Origin: Pseudochrobactrum asaccharolyticum
GTDB lineage: Bacteria; Pseudomonadota; Alphaproteobacteria; Rhizobiales; Rhizobiaceae
Direction: 5' to 3'
Assembly: GCF_003314995.1 (NCBI RefSeq)
Contig: NZ_QNRH01000003.1
Span: 444,553 to 508,552, forward strand
Length of the DNA stretch: 64,000 nt
Below are positions 28,400 through 37,462 of this stretch, piece after piece; positions within the stretch are counted from its first letter, which is position 1, and each line of letters starts with the position of its first letter. Made by a program: the position numbers and the translations under genes. The notes beneath the pieces were generated by a model. That model was not told the origin of the DNA and did not search any database. It saw nothing but the letters and a program-made list of their open reading frames with translations.

Positions 28400-29821
28400 A
28401 TGCGTAAAACTTTTGTAGGTATTAAACTTAAAAAACTGCGGGAAGAGCGTCAGCTCACTCAGATGTCACTGGCCAAAAGCCTTGGTATTTCTTTGAGTTA
28501 CCTCAATCAGATTGAGAATAATCAACGCCCGCTGACAGTGCAGGTTTTGCTCCGTCTCAATGAGGCTTTTGGCATTGATGTGCAATTGTTCTCTGAAGCC
28601 GAGGAAGCCCGATTATTCAGCGATCTGCGTGAAGTCTTTGCCGATCCGCGCCTCAATGAGCAGCTTGGCAAAACAGAAATTCGCGAATTAGCTGCCAATA
28701 TGCCCGCAGTCGGGCGGTTGCTTGTGGAAATGCATAAACAACTGGGCGAAGCGCAGGAACAATCTGCATATCTTGCGAACCAGCTTGGCAATGACCGCTC
28801 TGCTGATTTGCCGGTAATGCTCTCCACCCCCTATGAAGAAGTGCGGGAATATTTCTACGCACACCGCAATTACATACCGGAGCTCGACCATGAGGGGGAA
28901 GCGCTAAGCCGCAAGCTCGGCCTGCCAGTCGGCAAGATGAAACATGCTTTGGCAGAGCGCCTGCTGCAAATGCACGGTGTGCGGTTGGTTGAACAGGCTG
29001 GCACCGATAGCACCGACACTGTTCGTCATTTTGACAAGAGTACCCGCCTTCTTGCCCTGTCGCCGCGTCTGGATGAAGGTCAACAGGCCTTTCAGCTTGC
29101 AACGCAAATCGCTTTTCTTGAACAAAAACAACTGCTCGATCAACTTTTAGAGAAAACAGCATTCTGCAGTCCTGAAGCACTGGTGCTGGCACGTATTGGC
29201 CTCGCCAATTATTTTGCCGGTGCCGTGCTGATGCCCTATATGCATTTTCTGCAAAGCGCAGAACAATTGCGCTATGATATTGAATTGCTTGAACAACGCT
29301 ATGCGGTAAGCTTCGAGACTATCTGCCATCGCCTCAGCACGTTGCAACGGCCTGAAGCACGCGGTGTGCCGTTCTTCTTTATCCGCGTGGATCGTGCCGG
29401 CAATATCTCCAAGCGCCAGTCCGCTACAGATTTTCACTTTTCGCGTTTTGGCGGCACCTGCCCGCTATGGAATATTTATGCAGCCTTTTCCTCACCGGAT
29501 CGCATTCTGACGCAACAGGCCGAAATGCCGGACGGGCGCACCTATTTCTGGATCGCCAAAATGATCAGACACCGGCAAGGCGGCTATAAAGCACCATCGA
29601 AAAGCTTTGCGATTGCACTGGGCTGCGACCTGCACCATGCCGACCGGCTGGTCTATTCCAAAGGCATGATCCTTGATGATCCTGCTGCACGCACGCCAAT
29701 CGGTGCCGGTTGCAAAATTTGCGAAAGACAGAAATGTCCGCAACGCGCTTTTCCTGCCCTGTATTCGACAATTCAGGTCGATGAGGCACAAACAAACTTC
29801 GCCCCTTATATGACAGCCTAA
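28400..29821 (+). CDS. ScfR/RamB-type XRE regulator of propionate metabolism
   Basis: 473 residues. Residues 1-65 are an XRE helix-turn-helix (KKLREERQLTQMSLAKSLGISLSYLNQIENNQRP). A long middle part follows with an IrrE-like ImmA region (AFQLATQIAFLEQ) and a C-terminal DUF2083-type domain ending in the cysteine set GAGCKICERQKCPQRAFP, probably a metal site. This architecture is that of the short-chain fatty acyl regulators (ScfR, PrpR of actinobacteria, RamB), which sense acyl-CoAs. It is divergent from prpDCB, with repeated boxes between, and has a strong ribosome site (GGGAGGG). Confidence 0.88.
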   Translation: MRKTFVGIKLKKLREERQLTQMSLAKSLGISLSYLNQIENNQRPLTVQVLLRLNEAFGIDVQLFSEAEEARLFSDLREVFADPRLNEQLGKTEIRELAANMPAVGRLLVEMHKQLGEAQEQSAYLANQLGNDRSADLPVMLSTPYEEVREYFYAHRNYIPELDHEGEALSRKLGLPVGKMKHALAERLLQMHGVRLVEQAGTDSTDTVRHFDKSTRLLALSPRLDEGQQAFQLATQIAFLEQKQLLDQLLEKTAFCSPEALVLARIGLANYFAGAVLMPYMHFLQSAEQLRYDIELLEQRYAVSFETICHRLSTLQRPEARGVPFFFIRVDRAGNISKRQSATDFHFSRFGGTCPLWNIYAAFSSPDRILTQQAEMPDGRTYFWIAKMIRHRQGGYKAPSKSFAIALGCDLHHADRLVYSKGMILDDPAARTPIGAGCKICERQKCPQRAFPALYSTIQVDEAQTNFAPYMTA

Positions 29822-29976
29822 GATTAAATTTCACGCCTTTCATGTATTTGAAAAGCAATATGAAATTTATTATCATACTAAAGTATAATGTGGTTTTCAC
29901 CTATAGCTCCAAGGTTGACATTTCGCGCTCATCTTTTCATGTTCAGCACAGAGGAAATTCTTTTGGGAGAGAGAAG

Positions 29977-30966
29977 ATGAAATTGGGCAAGACTTTTCGC
30001 CGCTTTATGACCGCCGCAGTTCTGGGAACAGCTGCAATTGGCGTGACCGTTGCAGCTGCACAAACACCAGCCTTTTTCCGTATTGGCACCGGTGGCACTG
30101 CGGGCACCTATTATCCGATCGGCGGGCTGATCGCTAATGCGATCTCCGGTAATGGCGATCAGGGCGTTCCGGGTCTTGTCGCGACCGCAGTCTCTTCTAA
30201 CGGCTCTGTCGCCAATATTAATGCGGTGAAGAGCGGTGGCCTTGAAGCCGGTTTCACCCAGTCGGACGTTGCTTACTGGGCCTATACCGGCACCGGTCTT
30301 TATGACGGCAAAGGCAAAGTGGAAGATCTGCGTCTGATCGCAACACTCTATCCGGAAACCATCCATCTGGTTGCCCGTAAAGATGCTGGCATCAAATCCG
30401 TTGCTGATCTTAAAGGCAAACGCGTTTCCCTTGATGAGCCGGGTTCCGGTACCATCGTCGATGCGCGTATCGTGCTGGAAGCCTATGGTCTGACAGAAAA
30501 AGATGTGAAAGCTGAATATCTGAAGCCGGGTCCTGCCGGTGACCGCCTGAAAGACGGTGCGCTGGATGCCTATTTCTTTGTCGGCGGATATCCGACCGGT
30601 GCAATTTCTGAACTCGCCAGCACCAACGGCATTGCGCTTGTGCCGATTGAAGGTGCCGAAATGGATAAAATCCTCAAGGACTACAGCTTCTTTGCCAAGG
30701 ATACCGTACCGGCTGATACCTATAAAGGCGTTGGTGAAACCAATACAATTTCCGTTGCTGCACAGCTGGTGACAAGTGCCAAACAGTCTGATGATCTGAT
30801 CTATAACATCACCAAGACCATGTGGAATGACGCATCCCGTAAAGCACTGGATGCCGGTCACGCCAAGGGCAAAATGATCACTCTGCCAAATGCAGTGACC
30901 AGCCTTGGTATTCCGCTGCATCCGGGTGCCGAGCGTTTCTATAAAGAATCCGGCTTGCTGAAATAA
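29977..30966 (+). CDS. TAXI-family TRAP substrate-binding protein
   Basis: 329 residues from the ATG at 29977 (GGGAGAGAG just upstream); the frame extends to 29842 but without a ribosome site. The Sec signal ends near AAAQT. The mature protein has the TAXI landmarks FRIGTGGTAGTYYPIGG, then LEAGFTQSDVAYWAYTGTG, VADLKGKRVSLDEPGSGT and the KTMWNDASRKALD helix. TAXI proteins bind small organic acids or amino acids and feed a fused TRAP permease, which follows. The position next to the prp genes suggests an organic acid, but the ligand is not known. Confidence 0.92.
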   Translation: MKLGKTFRRFMTAAVLGTAAIGVTVAAAQTPAFFRIGTGGTAGTYYPIGGLIANAISGNGDQGVPGLVATAVSSNGSVANINAVKSGGLEAGFTQSDVAYWAYTGTGLYDGKGKVEDLRLIATLYPETIHLVARKDAGIKSVADLKGKRVSLDEPGSGTIVDARIVLEAYGLTEKDVKAEYLKPGPAGDRLKDGALDAYFFVGGYPTGAISELASTNGIALVPIEGAEMDKILKDYSFFAKDTVPADTYKGVGETNTISVAAQLVTSAKQSDDLIYNITKTMWNDASRKALDAGHAKGKMITLPNAVTSLGIPLHPGAERFYKESGLLK

Positions 30967-30976
30967 TAACAGCACA

Positions 30977-31012
30977 GCTCTGCACCGGAGTGCAACGCTT
31001 CCGGTGCAGAGC
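30977..31012 (+). terminator. Strong hairpin between TAXI binding-protein and permease genes
   Basis: GCTCTGCACCGGA and TCCGGTGCAGAGC pair perfectly over 13 bases with a ten-base loop, followed by CTTTCTCTT. It would act as a partial terminator or 3' stabiliser, giving more binding protein than permease. Confidence 0.7.
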
Positions 31013-31120
31013 CTTTCTCTTAATCTTACAATACGTATTTTTAATTAGGCTCAGATGTCCCGCCTGCGCAGGCAGCCAATGACAGCTATGCCTATAGCTA
31101 TATTTTCAGGAAATTTGCCG

Positions 31121-33169
31121 ATGACCGCAGAGCAACAATCGTTAAAACCGATGGAACTGGACGAGGAAAAAGCGCGCGAGCTCGAAGAAAAATTCGACTC
31201 CGAAATCCGCTTTCGCCCGTTGTTGCCTGTTACTGCCCGTATTGTCGGCGCTCTGCTGATTATTCTTTCACTTTTTCATTATTATACGGCAGGCTTCGGC
31301 ATTTTATCCGAAACCATGCATCGCGGTATCCATCTCGCCTTTGTGCTTGGTCTGGTTTTTCTGGTATTTCCGTTCTCTCCCAAAGGCTACGGGGAACCGG
31401 CTAAATCAACGATTCTCCGGCCACTTGGCATTTCAATTATCGACTGGGCACTGGCGATCGGCGCCGTTATTGCAGTTATGCATGTGCCGCTTATTCCGCT
31501 GGATGACCTGGCCTTCCGCGTTGGTAATCCGACACAAACCGATGTGATCCTTGGTGGTCTGCTGATTATCGTGCTTCTGGAAGCCACCCGTCGCTCGGTC
31601 GGCTGGCCGCTGCCGATTATCGCTATTTGCTTTATGCTCTACGCCTATTTTGGCCCTTCTATGCCGGGCATTCTAGTGCATCCGGGCTCGTCTGTTTCAC
31701 AGATTGTCGATCATCTCTATCTCACAACACAGGGCGTTTACGGGATCGCGCTTGGCGTTGTCGCCACTTATGTGTTCCATTTCGTGTTGTTCGGTGTTTT
31801 CGCTACCCGTATCGGTCTCGGGCAATTGTTTCTTGATTGTGCCGCATGGGTTGCCGGCCGCTATGCAGGCGGACCTGCCAAAGTCTCGATCTTCGGGTCG
31901 GCACTGTTCGGCATGATTTCCGGCTCATCCGTGGCAAACACCGTCACCGTCGGCTCGCTGACCATTCCGGCGATGATCCGCCTTGGCTATAAGCGTAATT
32001 TCGCAGCTGCAGTGGAAGCCGCGTCCTCAACAGGCGGGCAGATTACGCCGCCGATCATGGGCGCTGCCGCGTTTCTGATGATTGAGTTCCTCAATCTGCC
32101 TTATACCACCATTATTATTGCTGCGATTGTTCCGGCATTCATGCATTTCTTCGGCGTTTTGATGCAGGTGCATTTTGAAGCCAAACGCACCGGCCTGCGT
32201 GGTATGACGCCGGAAGAAATGCCCGATCTGAAAGAGGCCTTCAAACGCGACTGGCCAACCGTTATTCCACTGGTTGTGCTGATCGGTATCTTGCTGTCCG
32301 GTTACACACCTTATATGGCGGCATTCTGGGGTATTACGCTCTGTATTGCGGTAGGTTTGCTCAACCCGCGCAAGCGTATGTCCATCAAAGAGGTTCTTGA
32401 CGGTCTGCGCGACGGTGCAAAATATGCGCTGGCAGTCGGTGCCGCCGCCGCAACCGTTGGTATTGTGGTCGGTGTGGTTACTCTGACCGGTGTCGGCTTT
32501 AAAATTTCCTATATTGTCACCACAACCGCTGCCGATATTGCGACCTGGTTCGGCACATTCCTGCCAGCATCACTGGTTGGCGGCGCAACACTGACATTGC
32601 TTTTCACACTGATTATGACCGGTATCGTGTGTATTTTGATGGGTTGCGGTATTCCGACAACTGCTAACTACATCATTATGGCAACTATTGCCGCACCAAC
32701 TCTGGCAATGCTAGGGGTTGAACCACTCGTCGCCCATTTCTTCGTGTTTTATTACGGTATTCTCGCGGATATTACCCCACCAGTGGCGCTGGCCGCTTAT
32801 GCTGCGGCAGGTATGGCAGGGGCTGATCCGTTTAAAACAGGCAACACGGCCTTCCGTCTCGGCCTTGGTAAAGTGCTGGTACCGTTCGTGTTTGTGTTCT
32901 CGCCATCGCTGTTGCTGGTCAATGCCAATTTCTCATGGAGCGAATTTGTAATCGCATTCCTCGGCTGTGTGATTGGTATTACCGCGCTTGGTGCTGCGCT
33001 CTCCGGCTTTATGCTGGTTCGCACAAAAGTCTGGGAACAGGTACTGCTGGTAATTGCGGCTATCCTGCTGGTGGTGCCGGAAATCTATTCCTCACTCCTC
33101 GGCTTGGCCTTGCTGATACCGGTACTGATGCGTCAATTCACCGTTATGAAACAGCCACAACTGGCATAA
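31121..33169 (+). CDS. TRAP transporter fused permease (TAXI type)
   Basis: 682 residues from the ATG at 31121, which has AGGAA eight bases upstream; the frame extends back to 31055 with no better site. A charged N terminus of about 35 residues leads to about 16-18 membrane spans, the small (4TM) and large (12TM) TRAP subunits joined in one chain. Typical features are GSALFGMISGSSVANTVTVGS, EAASSTGGQITPPIMGAAAF and the late GCGIPTTANYI and ILADITPPVALAA loops. Uses an ion gradient to import the ligand held by the TAXI protein. The substrate is unknown. Confidence 0.93.
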   Translation: MTAEQQSLKPMELDEEKARELEEKFDSEIRFRPLLPVTARIVGALLIILSLFHYYTAGFGILSETMHRGIHLAFVLGLVFLVFPFSPKGYGEPAKSTILRPLGISIIDWALAIGAVIAVMHVPLIPLDDLAFRVGNPTQTDVILGGLLIIVLLEATRRSVGWPLPIIAICFMLYAYFGPSMPGILVHPGSSVSQIVDHLYLTTQGVYGIALGVVATYVFHFVLFGVFATRIGLGQLFLDCAAWVAGRYAGGPAKVSIFGSALFGMISGSSVANTVTVGSLTIPAMIRLGYKRNFAAAVEAASSTGGQITPPIMGAAAFLMIEFLNLPYTTIIIAAIVPAFMHFFGVLMQVHFEAKRTGLRGMTPEEMPDLKEAFKRDWPTVIPLVVLIGILLSGYTPYMAAFWGITLCIAVGLLNPRKRMSIKEVLDGLRDGAKYALAVGAAAATVGIVVGVVTLTGVGFKISYIVTTTAADIATWFGTFLPASLVGGATLTLLFTLIMTGIVCILMGCGIPTTANYIIMATIAAPTLAMLGVEPLVAHFFVFYYGILADITPPVALAAYAAAGMAGADPFKTGNTAFRLGLGKVLVPFVFVFSPSLLLVNANFSWSEFVIAFLGCVIGITALGAALSGFMLVRTKVWEQVLLVIAAILLVVPEIYSSLLGLALLIPVLMRQFTVMKQPQLA

Positions 33170-33171
33170 TA

Positions 33172-33198
33172 AAAAGGGGCGCTTTTAGCGCCCCTTTT
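33172..33198. terminator. Bidirectional terminator
   Basis: AAAAGGGGCGC and GCGCCCCTTTT form a perfect 11-base stem with a TTTTA loop, between the convergent TRAP permease and LysR genes. A and T runs on both sides serve both strands. Confidence 0.9.
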
Positions 33199-33201
33199 CG
33201 C

Positions 33202-34119
33202 TCAATTATGATCTGAGCTATTTCGCAGATCCGGCAGCCGGTTCCAGAACTTTTCAATCACGCCACGCTGATTATTTCTGGATCGGTACAAACGGATTTC
33301 CAACGGAATATTCCACGACGGGTCAGCCCCCTGCACCAACTGTCCGTTTGCCAGTTCTTCAGCAATCAGGCTGTGCGGCACCCATGCCACACCCCATCCC
33401 GCGATTGACATGCCTTTGAGGCCAATCGACATGCTGCCCTCATGCACCAGCCGGTGTTCCGGCATTTTCAAAGCGAATAATTCGCTCAGCAAATGCCCGA
33501 AGAATGATGATTTTTCATAGCCGATATAATCAAACGGCTGCTCATCACGACCTACCATATGCAGCGGATTGCCATCGGCATCCGGCGCGCTGATCGGGAT
33601 AATCTGCTCAAAACCGACGACCTTGTAATCAAACTCAGAGGCATCCAGCAGTAAAGGCACCGACGGATGCACATAAGTCAGAAGAAAATCGCAATCCCCG
33701 TCGACAAGGGCATTCACATTGCCTTCAACACTACCGCTGTCAGGGCGCAGACGCGTAAATACCGGCGCGACAGCATCGCTGATCTCTTTCAGCCAAGGCG
33801 GGAAGAAAGTGAATGATAATGTATGCAGCGCAATGAAGGAGATTGTCTGCGCTTCCAGTGTCTGATTGGCCTGAAAACCGTGACGCACCTGATAAAGTGA
33901 CTTCAGTGTTTCCTGCGCAATCGGAATAAATTTTTCACCCGCTTCAGTCAGACGCGACGGATAGGTAGCGCGGTCAATCAGTGTCGTACCAAGCCATGTT
34001 TCAAGCTGCTTGATACGGCGGCTGAAGGCAGACTGTGTCACATGCCGCTCATCTGCCGCTTTGGAGAAATTCAAAGTATGAGCAAGCGCGAGAAAGTCTT
34101 CAACCCACTTAATTTCCAC
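33202..34119 (-). CDS. LysR-family regulator, HypT-like
   Basis: 305 residues. The helix-turn-helix (NFSKAADERHVTQSAFSRRIKQLE) is at about 17-45. The effector domain opens with ISFIALHTLSFTFFPPWL and has GWGVAWVPHSLIAEEL near the end. The layout, including FSRRIKQLE and the late CGIAWLP-type segment, recalls HypT/YjiE, which responds to hypochlorite by methionine oxidation; this subgroup call is from memory of the family and tentative. It precedes nothing in operon, being 160 bases past the divergent start of no gene; the serine hydrolase upstream is on the same strand, so it may regulate the peptide-use cluster. Confidence 0.8.
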   Translation of the reverse strand: MEIKWVEDFLALAHTLNFSKAADERHVTQSAFSRRIKQLETWLGTTLIDRATYPSRLTEAGEKFIPIAQETLKSLYQVRHGFQANQTLEAQTISFIALHTLSFTFFPPWLKEISDAVAPVFTRLRPDSGSVEGNVNALVDGDCDFLLTYVHPSVPLLLDASEFDYKVVGFEQIIPISAPDADGNPLHMVGRDEQPFDYIGYEKSSFFGHLLSELFALKMPEHRLVHEGSMSIGLKGMSIAGWGVAWVPHSLIAEELANGQLVQGADPSWNIPLEIRLYRSRNNQRGVIEKFWNRLPDLRNSSDHN

Positions 34120-34237
34120 AATACTGATCCTTCGTCACGATTGCCTGTTTTGCATATGAGTATGCAAGTTCAGAATAGGCCTTATACGATATGCGGGCAT
34201 ATTTGAACAAGGGCTTACATATACTAGATATGAAAAT

Positions 34238-34277
34238 GCCCGCTTTGTTAAAGTGCTGATACTTCTACAAAGCGGGC
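34238..34277 (-). terminator. Terminator after the D-aminopeptidase-like gene
   Basis: GCCCGCTTTGT and ACAAAGCGGGC pair perfectly over 11 bases with an 18-base loop. On the minus strand it follows the hydrolase stop by 19 bases and is followed by ATTTTCAT. Confidence 0.7.
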
Positions 34278-34296
34278 GGATATAAATAGGTATGGT

Positions 34297-35796
34297 TTAG
34301 CGGGTATATTCCAGCATACGGCTGCGGTTCAATACCAGTTCTATGCGGTTATCGCTCAGACGATTGATGCAGACACGTTTTACCCACGGGCCGTCATGCA
34401 GCGTAAACAAATAACGGCCATTGCCCAGATCGGTAACCGGCATTGTCTGCTGAACAGGGCCGACACCCATGATTGCAGTGCCATTGATGATCTCAAAAGC
34501 AGCGCCGTAGACTGACTTCCAGCTACCGTCGAGTTCATTACCGGCAGGCTTTGGTACCACCGGATAAAGAACACGTGGCGCATGTCCCAATTCACCTTCC
34601 AGCACTTCGCCTGTCCAGCGCAGCAGGATTGGCGAGGTAGCGGAACGCGATGAGAACCAGCCATTGCCTTCGTCATAGAGGGCATCTTCATTGTCGATAT
34701 AAGTGACGTTTCCGCCCTTCATCTCAACCCAGTGATGGCCGGTTTCAGTCAGGTAAAAACCATCAGGGATCGTGCTGCCGGCCTGCGGTAACGAACGACT
34801 TGCAAGCGCGGCCATTGCAGCTTGCGCCATCTTGCTGCCATTGGCGTCATCACGATTGGCAACAACCACAAAACCACACTGGTGCTCAGGGCAGATCAGC
34901 ACATAGCTCTTATAGCCCGGATGCGAGCCGCCATGACCAACCAGTTTCAGGCCATCAAGCTCAGAACCAACAAAACCGAGACCATAGGCAGACAGTCGGC
35001 CATCAGCCATTTTGCGTGGTTCGCTGATCTTATCAATCCCACCCGAAAGCTGACCTTTGCCGCACATTAATGCATGTGCCCAGGTTGCCAGCGCTGTACC
35101 GCTACCGGTCAGACTACCGGCCGCAGAAATATAAAGACCGGCTGAACTGAGCTGCCATTTTTTGCCATCATGCCAGTAACCCGGCACCAGACCATCCACC
35201 GGATCATTCCAGACATCCGGTGCTTTCAGTTGTACGCCGAGCAATGGTACGATTTCATTTTGTAGATAGTCATCAAAGCGCAGGCCAAGGCGTTCCAGCG
35301 CAATTTCCACCAGACGGTAACCGGTATTGGAATAGGACACCTGCGTACCGGCTTCAAAGTTGAGACGTTCCATCATCGCATGGAAATCCATCAGCCGGTC
35401 ATTATGGGTTTCCGTATAGATCGACAAGCCGAGCAAAGTCAGACATTCGCGGGTATCCGGCAGGCCGCCGCTCATATCCAGCGCCCGACCAACGGTCACT
35501 TCGCTCAAAGGCTTTTTCAGTTCCGGCAGATGTTTACCCAACGGGTCATCAAGGCTGATTTTATCTGCATGTTTCAAAACCATGGAAACGAAAACATGCT
35601 TGGTCACAGAAGCATAACGCACAACGCTGTCAGCGGAAAACGGCTTATAGGTTGCCAGACTTTCCACGCCGCTTGCAGCGTTGAAACGGATACCATCCGC
35701 ATCAAAACCGATAATCACGCCTCCCGGCTCATTCGCAGGCCATTGTGCGGCCAGTTTTTGTGCGGTTGATAAGGCGGCGTCCCAGTTCATAGCCAT
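34297..35796 (-). CDS. D-aminopeptidase-like serine hydrolase (family S12)
   Basis: 499 residues from the ATG at 35796, with GGAAG eight bases upstream; the frame extends 15 codons more. The N-terminal beta-lactamase-like domain has the S-x-x-K nucleophile motif (SVTK near residue 68), the tyrosine motif YSNTGY near 165 and a late HGGSHPG in place of the usual KTG. Two smaller beta-barrel domains follow (about 340-499). This architecture is that of D-aminopeptidase DAP of Ochrobactrum, which releases N-terminal D-amino acids. No signal peptide is seen, so it is cytoplasmic and would act on imported peptides. An esterase activity is possible. Confidence 0.8.
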   Translation of the reverse strand: MAMNWDAALSTAQKLAAQWPANEPGGVIIGFDADGIRFNAASGVESLATYKPFSADSVVRYASVTKHVFVSMVLKHADKISLDDPLGKHLPELKKPLSEVTVGRALDMSGGLPDTRECLTLLGLSIYTETHNDRLMDFHAMMERLNFEAGTQVSYSNTGYRLVEIALERLGLRFDDYLQNEIVPLLGVQLKAPDVWNDPVDGLVPGYWHDGKKWQLSSAGLYISAAGSLTGSGTALATWAHALMCGKGQLSGGIDKISEPRKMADGRLSAYGLGFVGSELDGLKLVGHGGSHPGYKSYVLICPEHQCGFVVVANRDDANGSKMAQAAMAALASRSLPQAGSTIPDGFYLTETGHHWVEMKGGNVTYIDNEDALYDEGNGWFSSRSATSPILLRWTGEVLEGELGHAPRVLYPVVPKPAGNELDGSWKSVYGAAFEIINGTAIMGVGPVQQTMPVTDLGNGRYLFTLHDGPWVKRVCINRLSDNRIELVLNRSRMLEYTR

Positions 35797-35853
35797 GATC
35801 GCTTCTTCCCATGCCCTGTTCGTACAGGTTTTGTAATTCAATCTTGCATAAAG

Positions 35854-35878
35854 AACAGGCCGGAAAATCCGGCCTGTT
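35854..35878 (-). terminator. Terminator after the peptide ABC operon
   Basis: AACAGGCCGG and CCGGCCTGTT pair perfectly over ten bases with an AAAAT loop, between the last ABC gene upstream on the plus-strand map and the hydrolase start. The T tract is short, so some read-through into or from neighbours is possible. Confidence 0.6.
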
Positions 35879-35886
35879 GCATATTC

Positions 35887-36627
35887 TTATTTAGGTTCTT
35901 CAACCGTTACGCTCAATTCGCGCAATTCAGTGGTATGCGGATGGGTGGTACGGCCTGCGCGCAGATCTTCTGCACTTAGCTGCTCAACCATAATACCATT
36001 CTGCATCACACCAACCTGCGGGCAGAGATGGGCAATAACCGCGAGGTTATGGCTCACCAGCACATAGGTCAGGTTGCGTTCTTCGCGAAGATCCGACAGC
36101 AGGTTGAGAATTTCCGCCTGAACGGAAACGTCAAGTGCCGAGGTCGGCTCATCGAGCAGCAATACCTGCGGATCTGCAATCAGAGCGCGGGCAATTGCCA
36201 CGCGCTGACGCTGACCACCGGACAATTGGTGCGGATAACGGAAACGTGCCGTCTGCGGCAGAGCCACATCGGACAGAGCCTGCTTGATGCGCGCTTCAAC
36301 ATTGTCGATCTTATGAACCAGCAACAGCTCGCTCAGAATACGGTCAATGGTCTGGCGCGGATGCAGTGAGCCGAACGGATCCTGAAACACCATCTGAACA
36401 GAACGGAAAAATTCCGGTGTCCGCTTCAGCGGGGCGTCTTTACCGTCAAAGGCAATACGTCCGCTCCAGCTTTCATTCAGACCGGCCATCGCACGCAGGA
36501 TTGTCGACTTACCCGAGCCGCTCTCACCCACGATACCAAAGCTGCCGCCTTTTTCGACGTTAAAAGAAACGCCCTTAACGACCTGCTTGTCACCGAACTG
36601 AATTTTCAGATTATCAACTTCAATCAT
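35887..36627 (-). CDS. Peptide ABC importer ATPase 2 (DppF/DdpF-like)
   Basis: 246 residues from the ATG at 36627, which overlaps the stop of the first ATPase by one base; a GTG four codons upstream is an alternative. Walker A GESGSGKST, signature [15 protein letters not shown] and Walker B VLLLDEPTSALDV are intact. The C-terminal oligopeptide-type extension with an iron-sulphur cysteine motif, found in many DppF proteins, is absent, so this is a short form. It is the last gene of the operon. Confidence 0.9.
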   Translation of the reverse strand: MIEVDNLKIQFGDKQVVKGVSFNVEKGGSFGIVGESGSGKSTILRAMAGLNESWSGRIAFDGKDAPLKRTPEFFRSVQMVFQDPFGSLHPRQTIDRILSELLLVHKIDNVEARIKQALSDVALPQTARFRYPHQLSGGQRQRVAIARALIADPQVLLLDEPTSALDVSVQAEILNLLSDLREERNLTYVLVSHNLAVIAHLCPQVGVMQNGIMVEQLSAEDLRAGRTTHPHTTELRELSVTVEEPK

Positions 36628-37454
36628 TATTTCAGCCACTCCGGATCACGGGTCATTACCGGCAGACGATCACGCGGATGCGTCAGCGACGGAATACAGT
36701 TCAAGAGACCCTTGGTATAAGGATGCTGAGCACTATTGAGTTCTGATGCTTTCAGCTCTTCCATCACCTGTCCCATATACATAACCATAACGCGGTCACA
36801 GAAATGGGAAACAAGCGGAAGATCGTGACTGATCAGGATCAGACCCATGCCGCGGCTGTCGACGAGATCATCGATCAGGCGCAGAATTTCTGCCTGTACA
36901 GTCGCATCAAGCGCCGAGGTCGGCTCGTCAGCAATCAGCAGCTCCGGATCCGGTGCCAGCATCATAGCAATCATGACGCGCTGTCCCATGCCACCCGATA
37001 CTTCGTGCGGATAGGAATAAGCCACTTCACGCGGATTGCGGATTTTAACCTGATCGAGCAGGTCAATCGCCGCTTCCATAGCTTGTTTTTTGCTGCCGCC
37101 TTTGTGTGTGCGCCAGGCTTCCGCCACCTGCACACCAATGGTTTTAACCGGATTCAGCGAGTATTTCGGATCCTGCAGAATGAAACCAACGCGTTTACCG
37201 CGGATCTGACGCATCTGCTTTTCAGAAGCAGTGAGCAGATCCTGTCCGTCAAAGCTGAGCTTGTCAGCTTTGACTTCCGCAATATTCGGCAGGAGTTTCA
37301 TCAGAGCGCGGGCAGTCAGAGATTTGCCCGAGCCGCTTTCGCCCACAATACCCAGCTTTTCACGACCGAGCTGCAGAGAGAGCCCTCGCACCGCTTCAAA
37401 GCGTGTGGTGCGGGTTTCAAATGCGATCCGTAAGTTTTGAATATCTACCAGCAT
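36627..37454 (-). CDS. Peptide ABC importer ATPase 1 (DppD/DdpD-like)
   Basis: 275 residues from the ATG at 37454, with GAGGG five bases upstream; a TTG four codons earlier opens the frame. Walker A GESGSGKSL, signature VSGGMGQRVMIAMML and Walker B LLIADEPTSALDA are visible. The C terminus carries the oligopeptide-transporter segment AQHPYTKGLLNCIPSL. It starts about eight bases after the second permease gene and pairs with the following ATPase as a heterodimer. Confidence 0.92.
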   Translation of the reverse strand: MLVDIQNLRIAFETRTTRFEAVRGLSLQLGREKLGIVGESGSGKSLTARALMKLLPNIAEVKADKLSFDGQDLLTASEKQMRQIRGKRVGFILQDPKYSLNPVKTIGVQVAEAWRTHKGGSKKQAMEAAIDLLDQVKIRNPREVAYSYPHEVSGGMGQRVMIAMMLAPDPELLIADEPTSALDATVQAEILRLIDDLVDSRGMGLILISHDLPLVSHFCDRVMVMYMGQVMEELKASELNSAQHPYTKGLLNCIPSLTHPRDRLPVMTRDPEWLK

Positions 37455-37462
37455 TTTCACCC

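Noticed and set aside
29929-30975. Open frame of 348 residues antisense to the TAXI binding-protein gene
   Set aside because: Shadow of a well-supported gene, with cysteine- and histidine-rich low-quality sequence and no ribosome site.
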